Assembly: GCA_012728435.1 (NCBI GenBank)
Contig: JAAYFC010000033.1
Span: 1 to 64,000 of the forward strand
Length of the DNA: 64,000 nt
Reading direction: 5' to 3'
DNA from: Clostridiales bacterium
GTDB taxonomy: Bacteria > Bacillota > Clostridia > Christensenellales > Aristaeellaceae
Position 1 is the stretch's first letter, and every line of letters begins with the position of its first letter. The translations under genes and the position numbers were made by a program. Below the pieces are notes generated by a model. That model did no database searches, was not told the DNA's origin, and saw only the letters and a program-made list of their open reading frames with translations. This document shows positions 45,005-54,456 of this stretch, in pieces.

Positions 45005-45724
45005 TTATCGCGTGTGTCGGTTATAAATCCAGTATTGGGAGCTTTGTGTTTGTAGATGAAAGCGCCGAACGCACAGCGCGACCTTGTTATCAGGGTGCAG
45101 GCTGTTCCAAAGTGATTGGGAGAAGGCTGCCGCATCCATCGGGATTTCAACTTGCCGCGGTTCTCCCAAGAAGGATGGCAGCGGGTTGCCGTCGGTTTCA
45201 TAGGTGTGGATGAAGCGCCCCACACCAGGCAAAGCGGGATAGTTGTAATACAGCCGGTCACAGGCAAGGCCTTCCTCATCGGCCGCGCGCAGCAGGCCCA
45301 TCTGGATGCTGGCGGCTTCCTGGTCAAAGCACATCATCCCGCTGATGCGCGGGGTGAAATTGGGCGCATCCGGCTCAAACTGTCGGGTGTTAAGGGCAGA
45401 AACAAAGCTTCCGTCCTCCATGAGCGCTGATACAATGGTATCGGTCTGGTCGCCATTGGTCACAATCAAGTGATTGCCCACTGTGGCGCTTGGGCGGTAT
45501 AAAATGAGGCTGGGATCACTCAGTTTGCGCTCATCATGCAAGCGGATCGCCAGCTCATCTCCTTCACGCACAAAGACCCGGTTGCGGGAGTTTTCGCTGC
45601 GGCCCATGATAAAATAGACCGTCAGGGCATGCTCCTTGTCGGGGCTCATCCCCAGCACAATCCCGCGCCCGGGATAGGGGTTGTTTTGCAATAAAGTTGG
45701 TAAGTCCAGCAGTTTCATGCTCAT
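45005..45724 (-). CDS. PurO-like IMP cyclohydrolase
   Basis: 239-aa protein of the archaeal-type IMP cyclohydrolase family. NPYPGRGIVLGMSPDKEHALTVYFIMGRS with NSRNRVFV is the family signature, and NPRISGM-type and NYPALPGVGRFIHTYETDGN stretches follow. It closes FAICAR to IMP, the last step of the pathway, replacing the missing domain of the neighbouring transformylase. The start is taken as the ATG overlapping the purN stop (ATGA); an ATG at 45718 is also possible. It lies 10 bp before the transformylase gene. Confidence 0.87.
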   Translation of the reverse strand: MSMKLLDLPTLLQNNPYPGRGIVLGMSPDKEHALTVYFIMGRSENSRNRVFVREGDELAIRLHDERKLSDPSLILYRPSATVGNHLIVTNGDQTDTIVSALMEDGSFVSALNTRQFEPDAPNFTPRISGMMCFDQEAASIQMGLLRAADEEGLACDRLYYNYPALPGVGRFIHTYETDGNPLPSFLGEPRQVEIPMDAAAFSQSLWNSLHPDNKVALCVRRFHLQTQSSQYWIYNRHTR

Positions 45725-46335
45725 GAGCCTTCCTTCCTCTTCATCAACTGCTTGCACAGCTGTTCCACCGCCTTTGGCAGCAGCCTCCATTCAGCCTGTT
45801 CCATGACCCGCTTTTGAAGCTGCTCCGGCGTGTCGTGCTTCTTCACCCTGACCGCCTTTTGCAGCAGGATGGGGCCGCCGTCCGCCTCCTCGTTGACAAG
45901 GTGAACCGTTGCACCGCTCAGCTTGACCCCGCGGGCAAGCGCCGCCTTATGCACCTTCAAACCATAAAAGCCCTTGCCGCCAAAGGCAGGCAGCAGGGAG
46001 GGGTGGACGTTCACGATTCTGTTTTGATAGGCCTTGATTACATTGGCGCTAAGGATGGTTAAAAAGCCGGCCAGCACAATCAGATCAATCTGGTGTGCTT
46101 CCAGCACGCGCAGCAAATCCGCTTCCCAGGCTTTTGCCTCCTGTCCCTTTTTGGGCAGACTTAGGGCCTTGATGCCCGCCTTCTCCGCGCGCAAAAGGGC
46201 ATAGGCATCCGCCTTGTCGCTGATGACCAGCGTGATGATACCGTGCTGGATAAGGGCCTGTTCCTGTGCCTTAATCAGCGCCTGCAAATTGGTGCCGCCG
46301 CCGGACAACAGCACGGCGATGTGTATTTTTTCCAT
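45721..46335 (-). CDS. purN: Phosphoribosylglycinamide formyltransferase
   Basis: 204-aa 10-formyl-THF-dependent GAR transformylase. It has the N-terminal motif VLLSGGGTNLQALI and the catalytic Asn/His/Asp in NVHPSLLPAFGGKGFYG, GATVHLV and EEADGGPILLQ. Its start overlaps the purM stop by one base and its stop overlaps the PurO-like gene, so all are translationally coupled. Confidence 0.94.
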   Translation of the reverse strand: MEKIHIAVLLSGGGTNLQALIKAQEQALIQHGIITLVISDKADAYALLRAEKAGIKALSLPKKGQEAKAWEADLLRVLEAHQIDLIVLAGFLTILSANVIKAYQNRIVNVHPSLLPAFGGKGFYGLKVHKAALARGVKLSGATVHLVNEEADGGPILLQKAVRVKKHDTPEQLQKRVMEQAEWRLLPKAVEQLCKQLMKRKEGS

Positions 46336-47368
46336 CAGTCAAACCGCAGGCTCTCATCGCCCATGACAATCTCACCCAAGATGAAGGGCGCTTCGCCATG
46401 GGCTGTCAGTGTTTGAACCGCAAGTTCACAGTCCTCCTGCTGCACAGCCATCACCATGCCCACGCCCATGTTAAACGTGGAGAACATCTCCTTTTCGCTG
46501 ATGCCGCCGCGCTTTGCCAGCAGGTCAAACAGCGGCGGGACCTTGATGCTGTCCCGGTGTACCCTGGCGCAGTAGCCCTCCGGCAAAAAGCGGGGCAGGT
46601 TCTCATAAAAGCCGCCGCCGGTGATGTGCGCGATACCGTGCACGCGCGCCTTGTTCAATAGTTCTAGCACAGGCTTTACATAAATCCGGGTGGGCGCAAG
46701 CAGCGCCTCGCCCAGGCTTTGGCCATTCAGTTCCGTTAGTGGCGTGTTTAGATTCTGGTGCTCCACCAAAAACACTTTGCGCGCAAGGGAGAAGCCGTTG
46801 GAATGAAGGCCCGATGAGGGCAGCGCGACCAGCACATCGCCTTCCCTGATGGCTTCCTTTTGCAGGATTTTTTCCTCATCCACAATGCCCACGGCAAAGC
46901 CCGCGATGTCAAACTCATCCACCGGGTAAAAGCCGGGCATCTCGGCCGTCTCGCCACCAATCAAGGCGCACCCTGCCTGGACGCAGCCTTCAGCCACTCC
47001 GGATACGATCTCGGCCACGCGCTCGGGCACGTTCTTGCCCAGCGCCAGATAATCCAGGAAAAACAGGGGCTTGGCGCCGCAGCAGATGATGTCGTTTACA
47101 CACATGGCGACGCAGTCAATCCCGATGGTGTCATAGTGGTCCATTAAGAAGGCCAGCTTAAGCTTGGTGCCCACACCGTCTGAGCCGCTCACCAGCACTG
47201 GCTTTTTCATGCCGGTCAAATCGGGCATGAACAGCCCGCCAAAGCCGCCCAGGCCGGAGAGAACGCCGGGAATATGCGTTCTTTCCACGCTTTCCTTCAT
47301 TAACTGCACCGCGCGGTAGCCCGCGTTGATATCCACCCCGGCGTCCTTGTAATGTTGGCTGTCGGATT

Positions 47369-47372
<4 letters not shown>
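46335..47372 (-). CDS. purM: Phosphoribosylformylglycinamidine cyclo-ligase
   Basis: 345-aa AIR synthetase that closes FGAM to AIR. Motifs are [58 protein letters not shown] and [13 protein letters not shown]. Overlaps purF by ATGA and purN by one base. Confidence 0.96.
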
Positions 47373-48800
<1,428 letters not shown>

Positions 48801-48808
<8 letters not shown>

Positions 48809-49505
48809 CCGTTTTGTCCTCTCCTACAACGCGCGCAGCCAGGTCCATCGCCTCAATGGAAGCCCCCTTATTCCACACGCGCATGTTGCCGGCGGAAATC
48901 TCGTCCATCAGCACCAGCTCCTCGCCCGCTAAGCCAAACTCATATTTTATGTCAATCAACTCAAGCTGCAGCCGATCCAGCTCCTGCGCAATCAGCGCGG
49001 TGATGCGTTTGCTTAAGCGCACCAATTCCTCATAGCGTGCGGCGTCCAGGATCTGAAGGTCGATCAAACCATCCTTGGTAATCAAGGGGTCACCGCGCTC
49101 ATCGTCCTTCAGCGTCATTTCCACATAGTCCGGCAGCGCGGTGCCAGAGGCGATGTAAGCGCCGTAGCGGCGGATGAAGCTGCCCACCGCGCGGCGGCGG
49201 CAGATCACTTCCAGCCCCTTGCCAAAGGGCTTGGCACTCAGGGCAACCATGGTGCCGTTCGCTAAATCCGCGGACACAAAATGCGTTTTGATGCCGGACC
49301 TTTCCAGCAGCTTGAAGAAATGGACAGACATGCGCAGGTTGGACAGGCCCATGCCTGAAATGGATAGCCCCACGGTGTTGGCGCCAGGGTCAAACACGCC
49401 GTCTGTACCCGTTACATCATCCTTAAAGCGCAGCAGCACCTGATGATCCGGCATCTTGTAGACGTCCTTGGTCTTGCCCTTGTACAGCAGCGGATACTGA
49501 TTCAT
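48801..49505 (-). CDS. purC: SAICAR synthetase
   Basis: 234-aa ATP-dependent ligase joining CAIR and aspartate. LLYKGKTKDVYK is the N-terminal ATP-binding motif. ICRRRAVGSFIRRYG, LIDIKYEFGLAGEELVLMDEIS and NMRVWNKG are further family motifs. Its ATG overlaps the purE stop by one base. Confidence 0.95.
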
Positions 49506-50017
49506 CAGTGATTCTCCTTTTCATTCAGGGTAAAAAGGCGGCTGATTTCCTCGTCCTTTTGCGCCACGCCCTCGGTCATGTGTTTGCGCAGGGCTGTCAG
49601 CTGGTCAGCCAGTCTATCATCCGTAATCGCCAGCATCTGCGCGCACAAAAGCGCCGCATTGCGCCCGGCGCCAATGGCCACAGTCGCTACCGGGACGCCG
49701 GAGGGCATCTGGACGGTGGACAGCAGGGCATCGATTCCGTCTAAATGACCCGATTGCGCCGGGACGCCCACCACGGGCAGGGTGGTCTGCGCTGCGGCAG
49801 CGCCGGCCAGGTGCGCGGCCAAGCCCGCGATGCAGATGAGGGCGCCAAAGCCCTCCTCCCGTGCCGAACTGGCGAAGGCCTGCAGCTTATCCGGTGTCCG
49901 GTGGGCCGAGCAGACCTTCACAACAAAGGGGATATCCAGTTGTTTGAGGGTATTCGCCGCGTCCTGTGCGATAGCCAGGTCGCTGGCGCTGCCCATGATA
50001 ATCGCGATTTTCTTCAT
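49505..50017 (-). CDS. purE: 5-(carboxyamino)imidazole ribonucleotide mutase / AIR carboxylase
   Basis: 170-aa PurE, first gene of the operon. Motifs are [19 protein letters not shown] and [16 protein letters not shown]. The loop reads [11 protein letters not shown] where E. coli-type PurE has a longer AGAGGAAHLPG, and [13 protein letters not shown] is also shortened. No purK is present in the operon. Both facts would suit a class II PurE using CO2 directly, but I cannot settle this from sequence alone. RBS AGGAGGAAC. Confidence 0.93.
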   Translation of the reverse strand: MKKIAIIMGSASDLAIAQDAANTLKQLDIPFVVKVCSAHRTPDKLQAFASSAREEGFGALICIAGLAAHLAGAAAAQTTLPVVGVPAQSGHLDGIDALLSTVQMPSGVPVATVAIGAGRNAALLCAQMLAITDDRLADQLTALRKHMTEGVAQKDEEISRLFTLNEKENH

Positions 50018-50119
50018 CTGTTCCTCCTGTCAATATAAGAGGCTTGGTCATCATCCTTGGCACCTGAAAATACAAAGCGCCGCATCGGTCTTTTCCGCAA
50101 AACGCCCCGCGGCACACCT

Positions 50120-50149
50120 ATTATGTGCCAAAAACAGCTAAAAAGTCAA
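50120..50149 (-). promoter_or_regulatory. Promoter of the purine operon
   Basis: On the - strand, TTGACT (50149-50144), an 18-bp spacer and CATAAT (50125-50120), about 100 bp before purE. I found no purine riboswitch signature in the leader. Confidence 0.65.
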
Positions 50150-50152
50150 GAA

Positions 50153-50208
50153 AAAGACGAACAATATTTTATAAAATTATCCGAATGTACGGAAAACGAC
50201 GTTTTCCG
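50153..50208. promoter_or_regulatory. PurR-box-like sites and palindrome upstream of the purine promoter
   Basis: On the + strand, AAAGACGAACAAT (50153-50165) matches the Bacillus PurBox AWWWCCGAACWWT at 11 of 13 positions. A weaker copy, TTATCCGAATGTA (50177-50189), follows in the same orientation. A perfect palindrome, CGGAAAACG-A-CGTTTTCCG (50190-50208), lies next to it. The usual PurR sites are inverted, so this is tentative. Confidence 0.35.
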
Positions 50209-50210
50209 CC

Positions 50211-50237
50211 AAAAAACGCCATGCGCGTGGCATGGCG
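50211..50237 (-). terminator. Terminator of the 50261-50761 gene
   Basis: CGCCATGC (50217-50224) pairs with GCATGGCG (50230-50237). On the - strand it is followed by TTTTTT. It separates the membrane-protein gene from the purine promoter. Confidence 0.85.
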
Positions 50238-50260
50238 TAAAAAACCGGTTGGCCTTACTC

Positions 50261-50761
50261 TTATGGTTGGTTCATCCCAAAGGGGTCATAAGGCACTGTC
50301 TGGGGCGCTTCTCCGGGTACATCCGGCTCGGCCTTGGGCTTCCTTGTGCTGCTGATGACCTTGAGTATGTTGCCCGCACCGATGAGCACCAGGGGAAGCA
50401 TCTTCAACTTCTGCCAGAGGTTCGCGCCCAACAGGTTGGTGCTGCCCAGGGAGAAGATGATGAGGAGCACAGCGACAGGGATGCTGATGATGCCCGCAAT
50501 CAGCCCACGGCGCGCAACCAGCGCGTAGAGGGAAAACAGCGCACAGAGCAGCAGGAAGGCGTGCGTATGCAATTTTTGCCAGGGCAATCTGCTTAAATAA
50601 TCGATGATTGTGATTTTTCCGTCTTGAACCAATTTGTAAACCGGCGATACCCATATCAGCATCTCATCAAAACGGATACTCAACTCATACACCGCCCAGG
50701 CAAGCAAAAACAAGGCACCCCAGAATACCATACGCCTGCCGGTTTGCTGCAGTGTATTCAT
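50261..50761 (-). CDS. Unrecognised membrane protein
   Basis: 166-aa protein with about four hydrophobic segments (MVFWGALFLLAWAVYELSI, AFLLLCALFSLYALVA, GLIAGIISIPVAVLLIIFSLG, MLPLVLIGAGNILKVI). The C-terminal tail is polar and Pro-rich, ending DPFGMNQP. I do not recognise a family. The start at 50761 has AAAGGGGG upstream; the longer frame has none. It stands alone with its own terminator, divergent from the caspase-like gene. Confidence 0.7.
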   Translation of the reverse strand: MNTLQQTGRRMVFWGALFLLAWAVYELSIRFDEMLIWVSPVYKLVQDGKITIIDYLSRLPWQKLHTHAFLLLCALFSLYALVARRGLIAGIISIPVAVLLIIFSLGSTNLLGANLWQKLKMLPLVLIGAGNILKVISSTRKPKAEPDVPGEAPQTVPYDPFGMNQP

Positions 50762-50879
50762 CGCGCGTCCCCCTTTCCTTACAACCCTTAGTGTATGCGC
50801 CGCAAAGCCCGCTGTCAATTGCCGCACTTGACGCTGTTTCATCCCTTTGTTAGGATAAAATCAGATTCATTCAAAGGGG

Positions 50880-52355
50880 GTGAGGGCCATCATCCAGCGC
50901 AGATTTGCCATCTTGATGGCCGTTGTCATCCTCTTTTCTTACGTCCCCGTCAAGGCCTCAGAGTTGGCCGCGCCCACCTTGCGCGCCCTGCTGGTTGCCT
51001 GCGATGATTTTCTCAGCCAACCAGATACCACACCCTCCTCCTACAACAATGTCTCCGCGCTGCGCAGGGCCTTGTTGTATGACACCCGGGGATACAGCCG
51101 TGTCCGGGTCAGCCTCAACGAGGCGCTGGATAAGGACAGCTTTGCGGCCCTGGCAAAAAGCGCGTTTATGGGCGCGGGGGAGCTGGACATCAGCCTGTTT
51201 TATCTAAGCACCCACGGCCTGCAGTCAGAGGATGGGACGGATTTCATCGCCTTGATGAGCGATGGGGAGCGGGAGAGCCTGCTGCATATTAAGGAAATCC
51301 ATGAGGGGCTTAAAACCATCCCTGGCATCAAAGTCATCATTCTGGATGCCTGCTTCAGTGGCGCTGCCATCAACAAAGGGACGGACATCCCGCTTGTCAG
51401 CTCGATCTTTACAGGGCCGGATTTTAAGGTCATCACCAGCGCAGGCGCTTTAGAGCCCAGTTTCCTCTGGACGGACGGTGCGGGCACGGTACAGGGCGGC
51501 AGTTTTTTTGCCCACGCGCTCACTGAGGGCATCAGCGCGCAGGGGCTTTATGCAGCGGACGGCAACCAGGATGGCTTAATCACCCTGTCGGAGCTTTACA
51601 CCCATCAATTACAGGCCTATGGCGCTTCCACCCCGCAGGTGTATCCGCAGCAGGATGATTTTGTGGTGTTTGCGTACAGGACGCCCTACCTCACGCCAAA
51701 ATCGCGGCTGGTGACGCGGCTGCTGCTGGAATCCGCCATCATCCGCGAGGCCGGTGAGCCAATCCATTTTTCCTATACCTTAAACCGGGAATCCCGCTTA
51801 GCCTACCAACTGGTCTATATGGATCAGGGTGAATGGCAGTTTCAAAACCCGCAAAGCATCGCGGACACAGGGCGCGGGGATGGCGTCGTGCTGCCCGGGC
51901 GCAAGGAAGTATCGTTTGAGATTGCCGAAGGCATGCAGAACCTCTCTGGCTATTTGCTTTTGATGCTCATCACCGTGTTTGAGGACCGCTCGCGTCCCCT
52001 GGCCTGTGTGCTGACCAGCGTGCAGACGCAGGAGAGCGACCCCATGCTGCGCGTACACAGCGTGCCTGGTTTCACGCCTGGCATGGGGGAGGAGGCAGCC
52101 TTCATTGTGCGCCACACGGGCGCAGTGGAGTACACCGCCCGCATCATAAACGGGGAAGACAAAACGGTCACCTATCTACAGCTCAACCAGTTAAGCCGGC
52201 CGCTGCATTTAAAGGACGAGGGCAGCTGTCTTTATTGGGATGGTAAAACAAGCGCTGGCGCATTCGCGCCAACGGGCAGATACCGCCTGAAGGTGACAGC
52301 GTATGTTGGCAGCCAGAAATATGAAACAACAGGTGACTGGTTTAATTTATACTAA
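50880..52355 (+). CDS. Secreted caspase-like (C14) peptidase
   Basis: 491-aa exported protein with the signal peptide RRFAILMAVVILFSYVPVKA. The caspase-fold domain is about residues 35-265: LRALLVACDDF, the catalytic H112 in FYLSTHGLQ and C158 in VIILDACFSG, then GGSFFAHALTEGI. The C-terminal 220 residues hold beta-rich, FlgD-like Ig pieces, with YWDGKTSAGAFAPTGRYRLKV at the end. The start is GTG directly after AAAGGGG, which is close for an RBS, so the start is somewhat uncertain. It could be a metacaspase-like protease acting outside the cell; the target is unknown. Confidence 0.8.
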   Translation: MRAIIQRRFAILMAVVILFSYVPVKASELAAPTLRALLVACDDFLSQPDTTPSSYNNVSALRRALLYDTRGYSRVRVSLNEALDKDSFAALAKSAFMGAGELDISLFYLSTHGLQSEDGTDFIALMSDGERESLLHIKEIHEGLKTIPGIKVIILDACFSGAAINKGTDIPLVSSIFTGPDFKVITSAGALEPSFLWTDGAGTVQGGSFFAHALTEGISAQGLYAADGNQDGLITLSELYTHQLQAYGASTPQVYPQQDDFVVFAYRTPYLTPKSRLVTRLLLESAIIREAGEPIHFSYTLNRESRLAYQLVYMDQGEWQFQNPQSIADTGRGDGVVLPGRKEVSFEIAEGMQNLSGYLLLMLITVFEDRSRPLACVLTSVQTQESDPMLRVHSVPGFTPGMGEEAAFIVRHTGAVEYTARIINGEDKTVTYLQLNQLSRPLHLKDEGSCLYWDGKTSAGAFAPTGRYRLKVTAYVGSQKYETTGDWFNLY

Positions 52356-52879
52356 AATTCTATCCCCTTGCGCGCTTGGATACCCTCGTTGAAGGGGTGT
52401 TTGACGGCCTCAATCTTGCTGACATAGTCGGCCTTGTCAAGCAGCGCCTGCGGGGCATAGCGCCCGGTGACCGCGACATCCCCATATAACAGCGCGCAAT
52501 CAATCAGCGAGATGGCCGCCTCCATTGTCACAAGCCGCATCGTCAGCGCAACGTTTAACTCATCCAGCACCGTCAAGGCTGGTTTTATCTCCTCTATTTT
52601 CACTTTCATCCGCTCCACGGATTCCAGGTGTTCCTGCCTGGTTTGTTCCTGTTGCTCAGGCGTCAGGCGGCCAAAAAAGCCGCGCAGTTTGGCGCTGTCA
52701 AAGAGATAGGCGGCCTCAAAGCTGCGCAGGGCATGTAACTCGCCGGATTTGCCGTCCTTCATAAATTGCGCGATGAAGACCGGTTGATTGTGGCCCAACA
52801 TGCGCAGCGCCAAGCCCATGGCGGTGGTGGTTTTTCCCTTTCCATCGCCAGTATAGACATGCAGTAGGTGGTGGCTCAT
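52352..52879 (-). CDS. cobO: Cob(I)alamin adenosyltransferase
   Basis: 175-aa BtuR/CobO-type ATP:corrinoid adenosyltransferase. LHVYTGDGKGKTTTAMGLALRMLG holds the P-loop. FIAQFMKDGKSGE, LTVLDELNVALTMRLV and VAVTGRYAPQALLDKADYVS are family features. It makes adenosylcobalamin. The ATG at 52879 has GGAGGATAACT upstream. Its stop overlaps the convergent caspase-like gene by 4 bp. No other cobalamin genes are near. Confidence 0.92.
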   Translation of the reverse strand: MSHHLLHVYTGDGKGKTTTAMGLALRMLGHNQPVFIAQFMKDGKSGELHALRSFEAAYLFDSAKLRGFFGRLTPEQQEQTRQEHLESVERMKVKIEEIKPALTVLDELNVALTMRLVTMEAAISLIDCALLYGDVAVTGRYAPQALLDKADYVSKIEAVKHPFNEGIQARKGIEF

Positions 52880-52987
52880 AGTTATCCTCCGTTTGTTTGC
52901 ATCCATTCTAACAGACTGGACAGGAAATGAAAGCTCTTTCTGCTGGTTTCCGGGGTATACTATACATGAACGGAGGGCACAAATTAC

Positions 52988-53368
52988 ATGGATGTTTCAA
53001 GCGCCGAGCTGGATTTTTTCATTCAGGATCATGGGCGATTGGCCAGCTATCTGATTTTGCGCGAACAGATTCTCTCGCTTGCGCCAGATGCCCAGATTAA
53101 AGTGCAAAAGACCACCATATCCTTCCGCGCGCCCCGGCCGTTTGTATACGTCAGCTTGCCCTATCGCAAGAAAATCTCCGGCTGGCCGGACGCCGTTTTG
53201 CAAATCAGTTTTTCATCACAAAAGGCGGAAGGACATCCCTGTGTGATTCACAGTACCGCCATTCGGGCTGGGCTGTACACCATCCACGCCCTGGTCAACA
53301 AACCCGGCACCCTGGATGATGGCTTGCTGGACCTCATCCATGCAGCCCTTCATCTTCGAAACAAATAA
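52988..53368 (+). CDS. DUF5655-like protein
   Basis: 126-aa small cytoplasmic protein. The pattern QIKVQKTTISFRAPRPFVYVSLPYRK fits the DUF5655 type, which is small, of unknown function, and often adjacent to DNA- or stress-related genes. The RBS GGAGGG lies 11 bp before the ATG. A possible promoter is TATACT at 52956-52961. The peroxidase gene follows 11 bp downstream, so the two may form an operon. Confidence 0.65.
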   Translation: MDVSSAELDFFIQDHGRLASYLILREQILSLAPDAQIKVQKTTISFRAPRPFVYVSLPYRKKISGWPDAVLQISFSSQKAEGHPCVIHSTAIRAGLYTIHALVNKPGTLDDGLLDLIHAALHLRNK

Positions 53369-53379
53369 GGAGGACCAAA

Positions 53380-53853
53380 GTGAGCGTTTATGATTTTACT
53401 GTCCGCGATGTTTTTGGCAAGGAGGTGGCCTTGTCTGATTATAGGGGGCGCGTGCTTTTGATTGTCAACACGGCCACTCACTGCGGCTTCACCCCGCAGT
53501 ATACCGCCTTGCAGGAGCTGTATGAGCGCCACAAGGACAGGGGGTTCGTGGTGCTGGACTTCCCCTGCGACCAGTTTGGCAAGCAGGCGCCCGGCAGTAG
53601 CCAGGAGATTCACCAGTTCTGCATCGCGCGCTTTGCGCTTACCTTCCCGCAGTTTGAGAAGGTCGACGTCAACGGGGAAAACGCCAGCCCGCTGTTCAGC
53701 TATTTAAAAGAAGCCCTGCCGGGCTTCATGGGGGATGCGATAAAATGGAATTTCACCAAGTTCCTGGTTGGCAAGGATGGTGTGCCCGTCAAGCGCTACG
53801 CACCGCAGACAACGCCTGAAAGCCTTGAGGAGGACATCCTCGAATTGCTGTAG
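53380..53853 (+). CDS. Glutathione peroxidase-like thiol peroxidase
   Basis: 157-aa GPx-family enzyme. It has a peroxidatic Cys35 in NTATHCGFTPQ (Cys, not selenocysteine), FPCDQFGKQAPG (usually PCNQF; here Asp), and IKWNFTKFLVG with the conserved Trp. Such bacterial enzymes mostly use thioredoxin. GTG start with AAGGAGG 7 bp upstream. It probably protects this anaerobe from peroxides. Confidence 0.9.
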   Translation: MSVYDFTVRDVFGKEVALSDYRGRVLLIVNTATHCGFTPQYTALQELYERHKDRGFVVLDFPCDQFGKQAPGSSQEIHQFCIARFALTFPQFEKVDVNGENASPLFSYLKEALPGFMGDAIKWNFTKFLVGKDGVPVKRYAPQTTPESLEEDILELL

Positions 53854-53854
53854 C

Positions 53855-54343
53855 TCAGCCTTCCAGGGGGGGCTTAGCTGTCCGCGCCCAGTTGATGATC
53901 ATTCGCTCGTGTGAGCGAAGCTCGATATACTCGCCCTTTTGCCAGTCCGGCAGGGGCAGGTTGGCGTCCCAGTAGTAGCTGCGCTCGTCCAGCTCCTCCT
54001 TGATGGTGTCCGCGCGCATGGTCACTGGGTAAAAGCGCACGCCTTCGCGCGTAACAGTCGCCAAGTCTTCAATGATATCAAAGGCGGCCACATCCGTGCG
54101 GCTGCGGGCAAAGAGGGCGTTCATCAAGAACTGACGATAGCGCTTAACTGGCAAAATGAACAGCACCAGGGAGAACAGCACGGTTGCGCACAGTAGCGCG
54201 AACAACAGGCTGGTCAGCCACTCTATGCGCTGGATAAAACTGACAATCACAAGCAAAAGCAGCAGCACCTCTGGCATCAGCCAGAACAGCACGCGCTGCT
54301 TTAATTGTTTGGTGATGGCATCCAAATCGTTTTGTGTATACAT
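53855..54343 (-). CDS. Unrecognised membrane protein
   Basis: 162-aa protein with two adjacent membrane segments near residues 20-72 (FWLMPEVLLLLLVIVSFIQRI and SLLFALLCATVLFSLVLFILP). A soluble C-terminal part follows (DIIEDLATVTREGVRFYPVT; DANLPLPDWQKGEYIELRSHER). No family recognised. The start at 54343 has AAGGAGG 6 bp upstream. It is convergent with the peroxidase gene, with 1 bp between stops. Confidence 0.68.
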   Translation of the reverse strand: MYTQNDLDAITKQLKQRVLFWLMPEVLLLLLVIVSFIQRIEWLTSLLFALLCATVLFSLVLFILPVKRYRQFLMNALFARSRTDVAAFDIIEDLATVTREGVRFYPVTMRADTIKEELDERSYYWDANLPLPDWQKGEYIELRSHERMIINWARTAKPPLEG

Positions 54344-54420
54344 CGGCACCCTCCTTGTGCCATCTTACCCGACTGCCCCTTTAATGTAAATCCATGGGGG
54401 TATTCTAGTTGTTAAAAATA

Positions 54421-54429
54421 TGTTACAAT
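54421..54429 (+). promoter_or_regulatory. Extended -10 promoter of the ABC-2 transporter
   Basis: TGT followed by TACAAT (54424-54429), 28 bp upstream of the ATPase start. The -35 is weak. Confidence 0.45.
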
Positions 54430-54456
54430 ATTTGCAAACCACTCAGGAGGGCTGGC

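Noticed and set aside
44995..45327. N-terminal extension of the AICAR transformylase that might be a cyclohydrolase domain
   Set aside because: The extra codons overlap the PurO-like gene out of frame and have no MGS-like motif. The ATG at 44994 has a good RBS.
50018..50119. Purine riboswitch in the purE leader
   Set aside because: I looked for the conserved three-way-junction signature of guanine/adenine riboswitches and did not find it.
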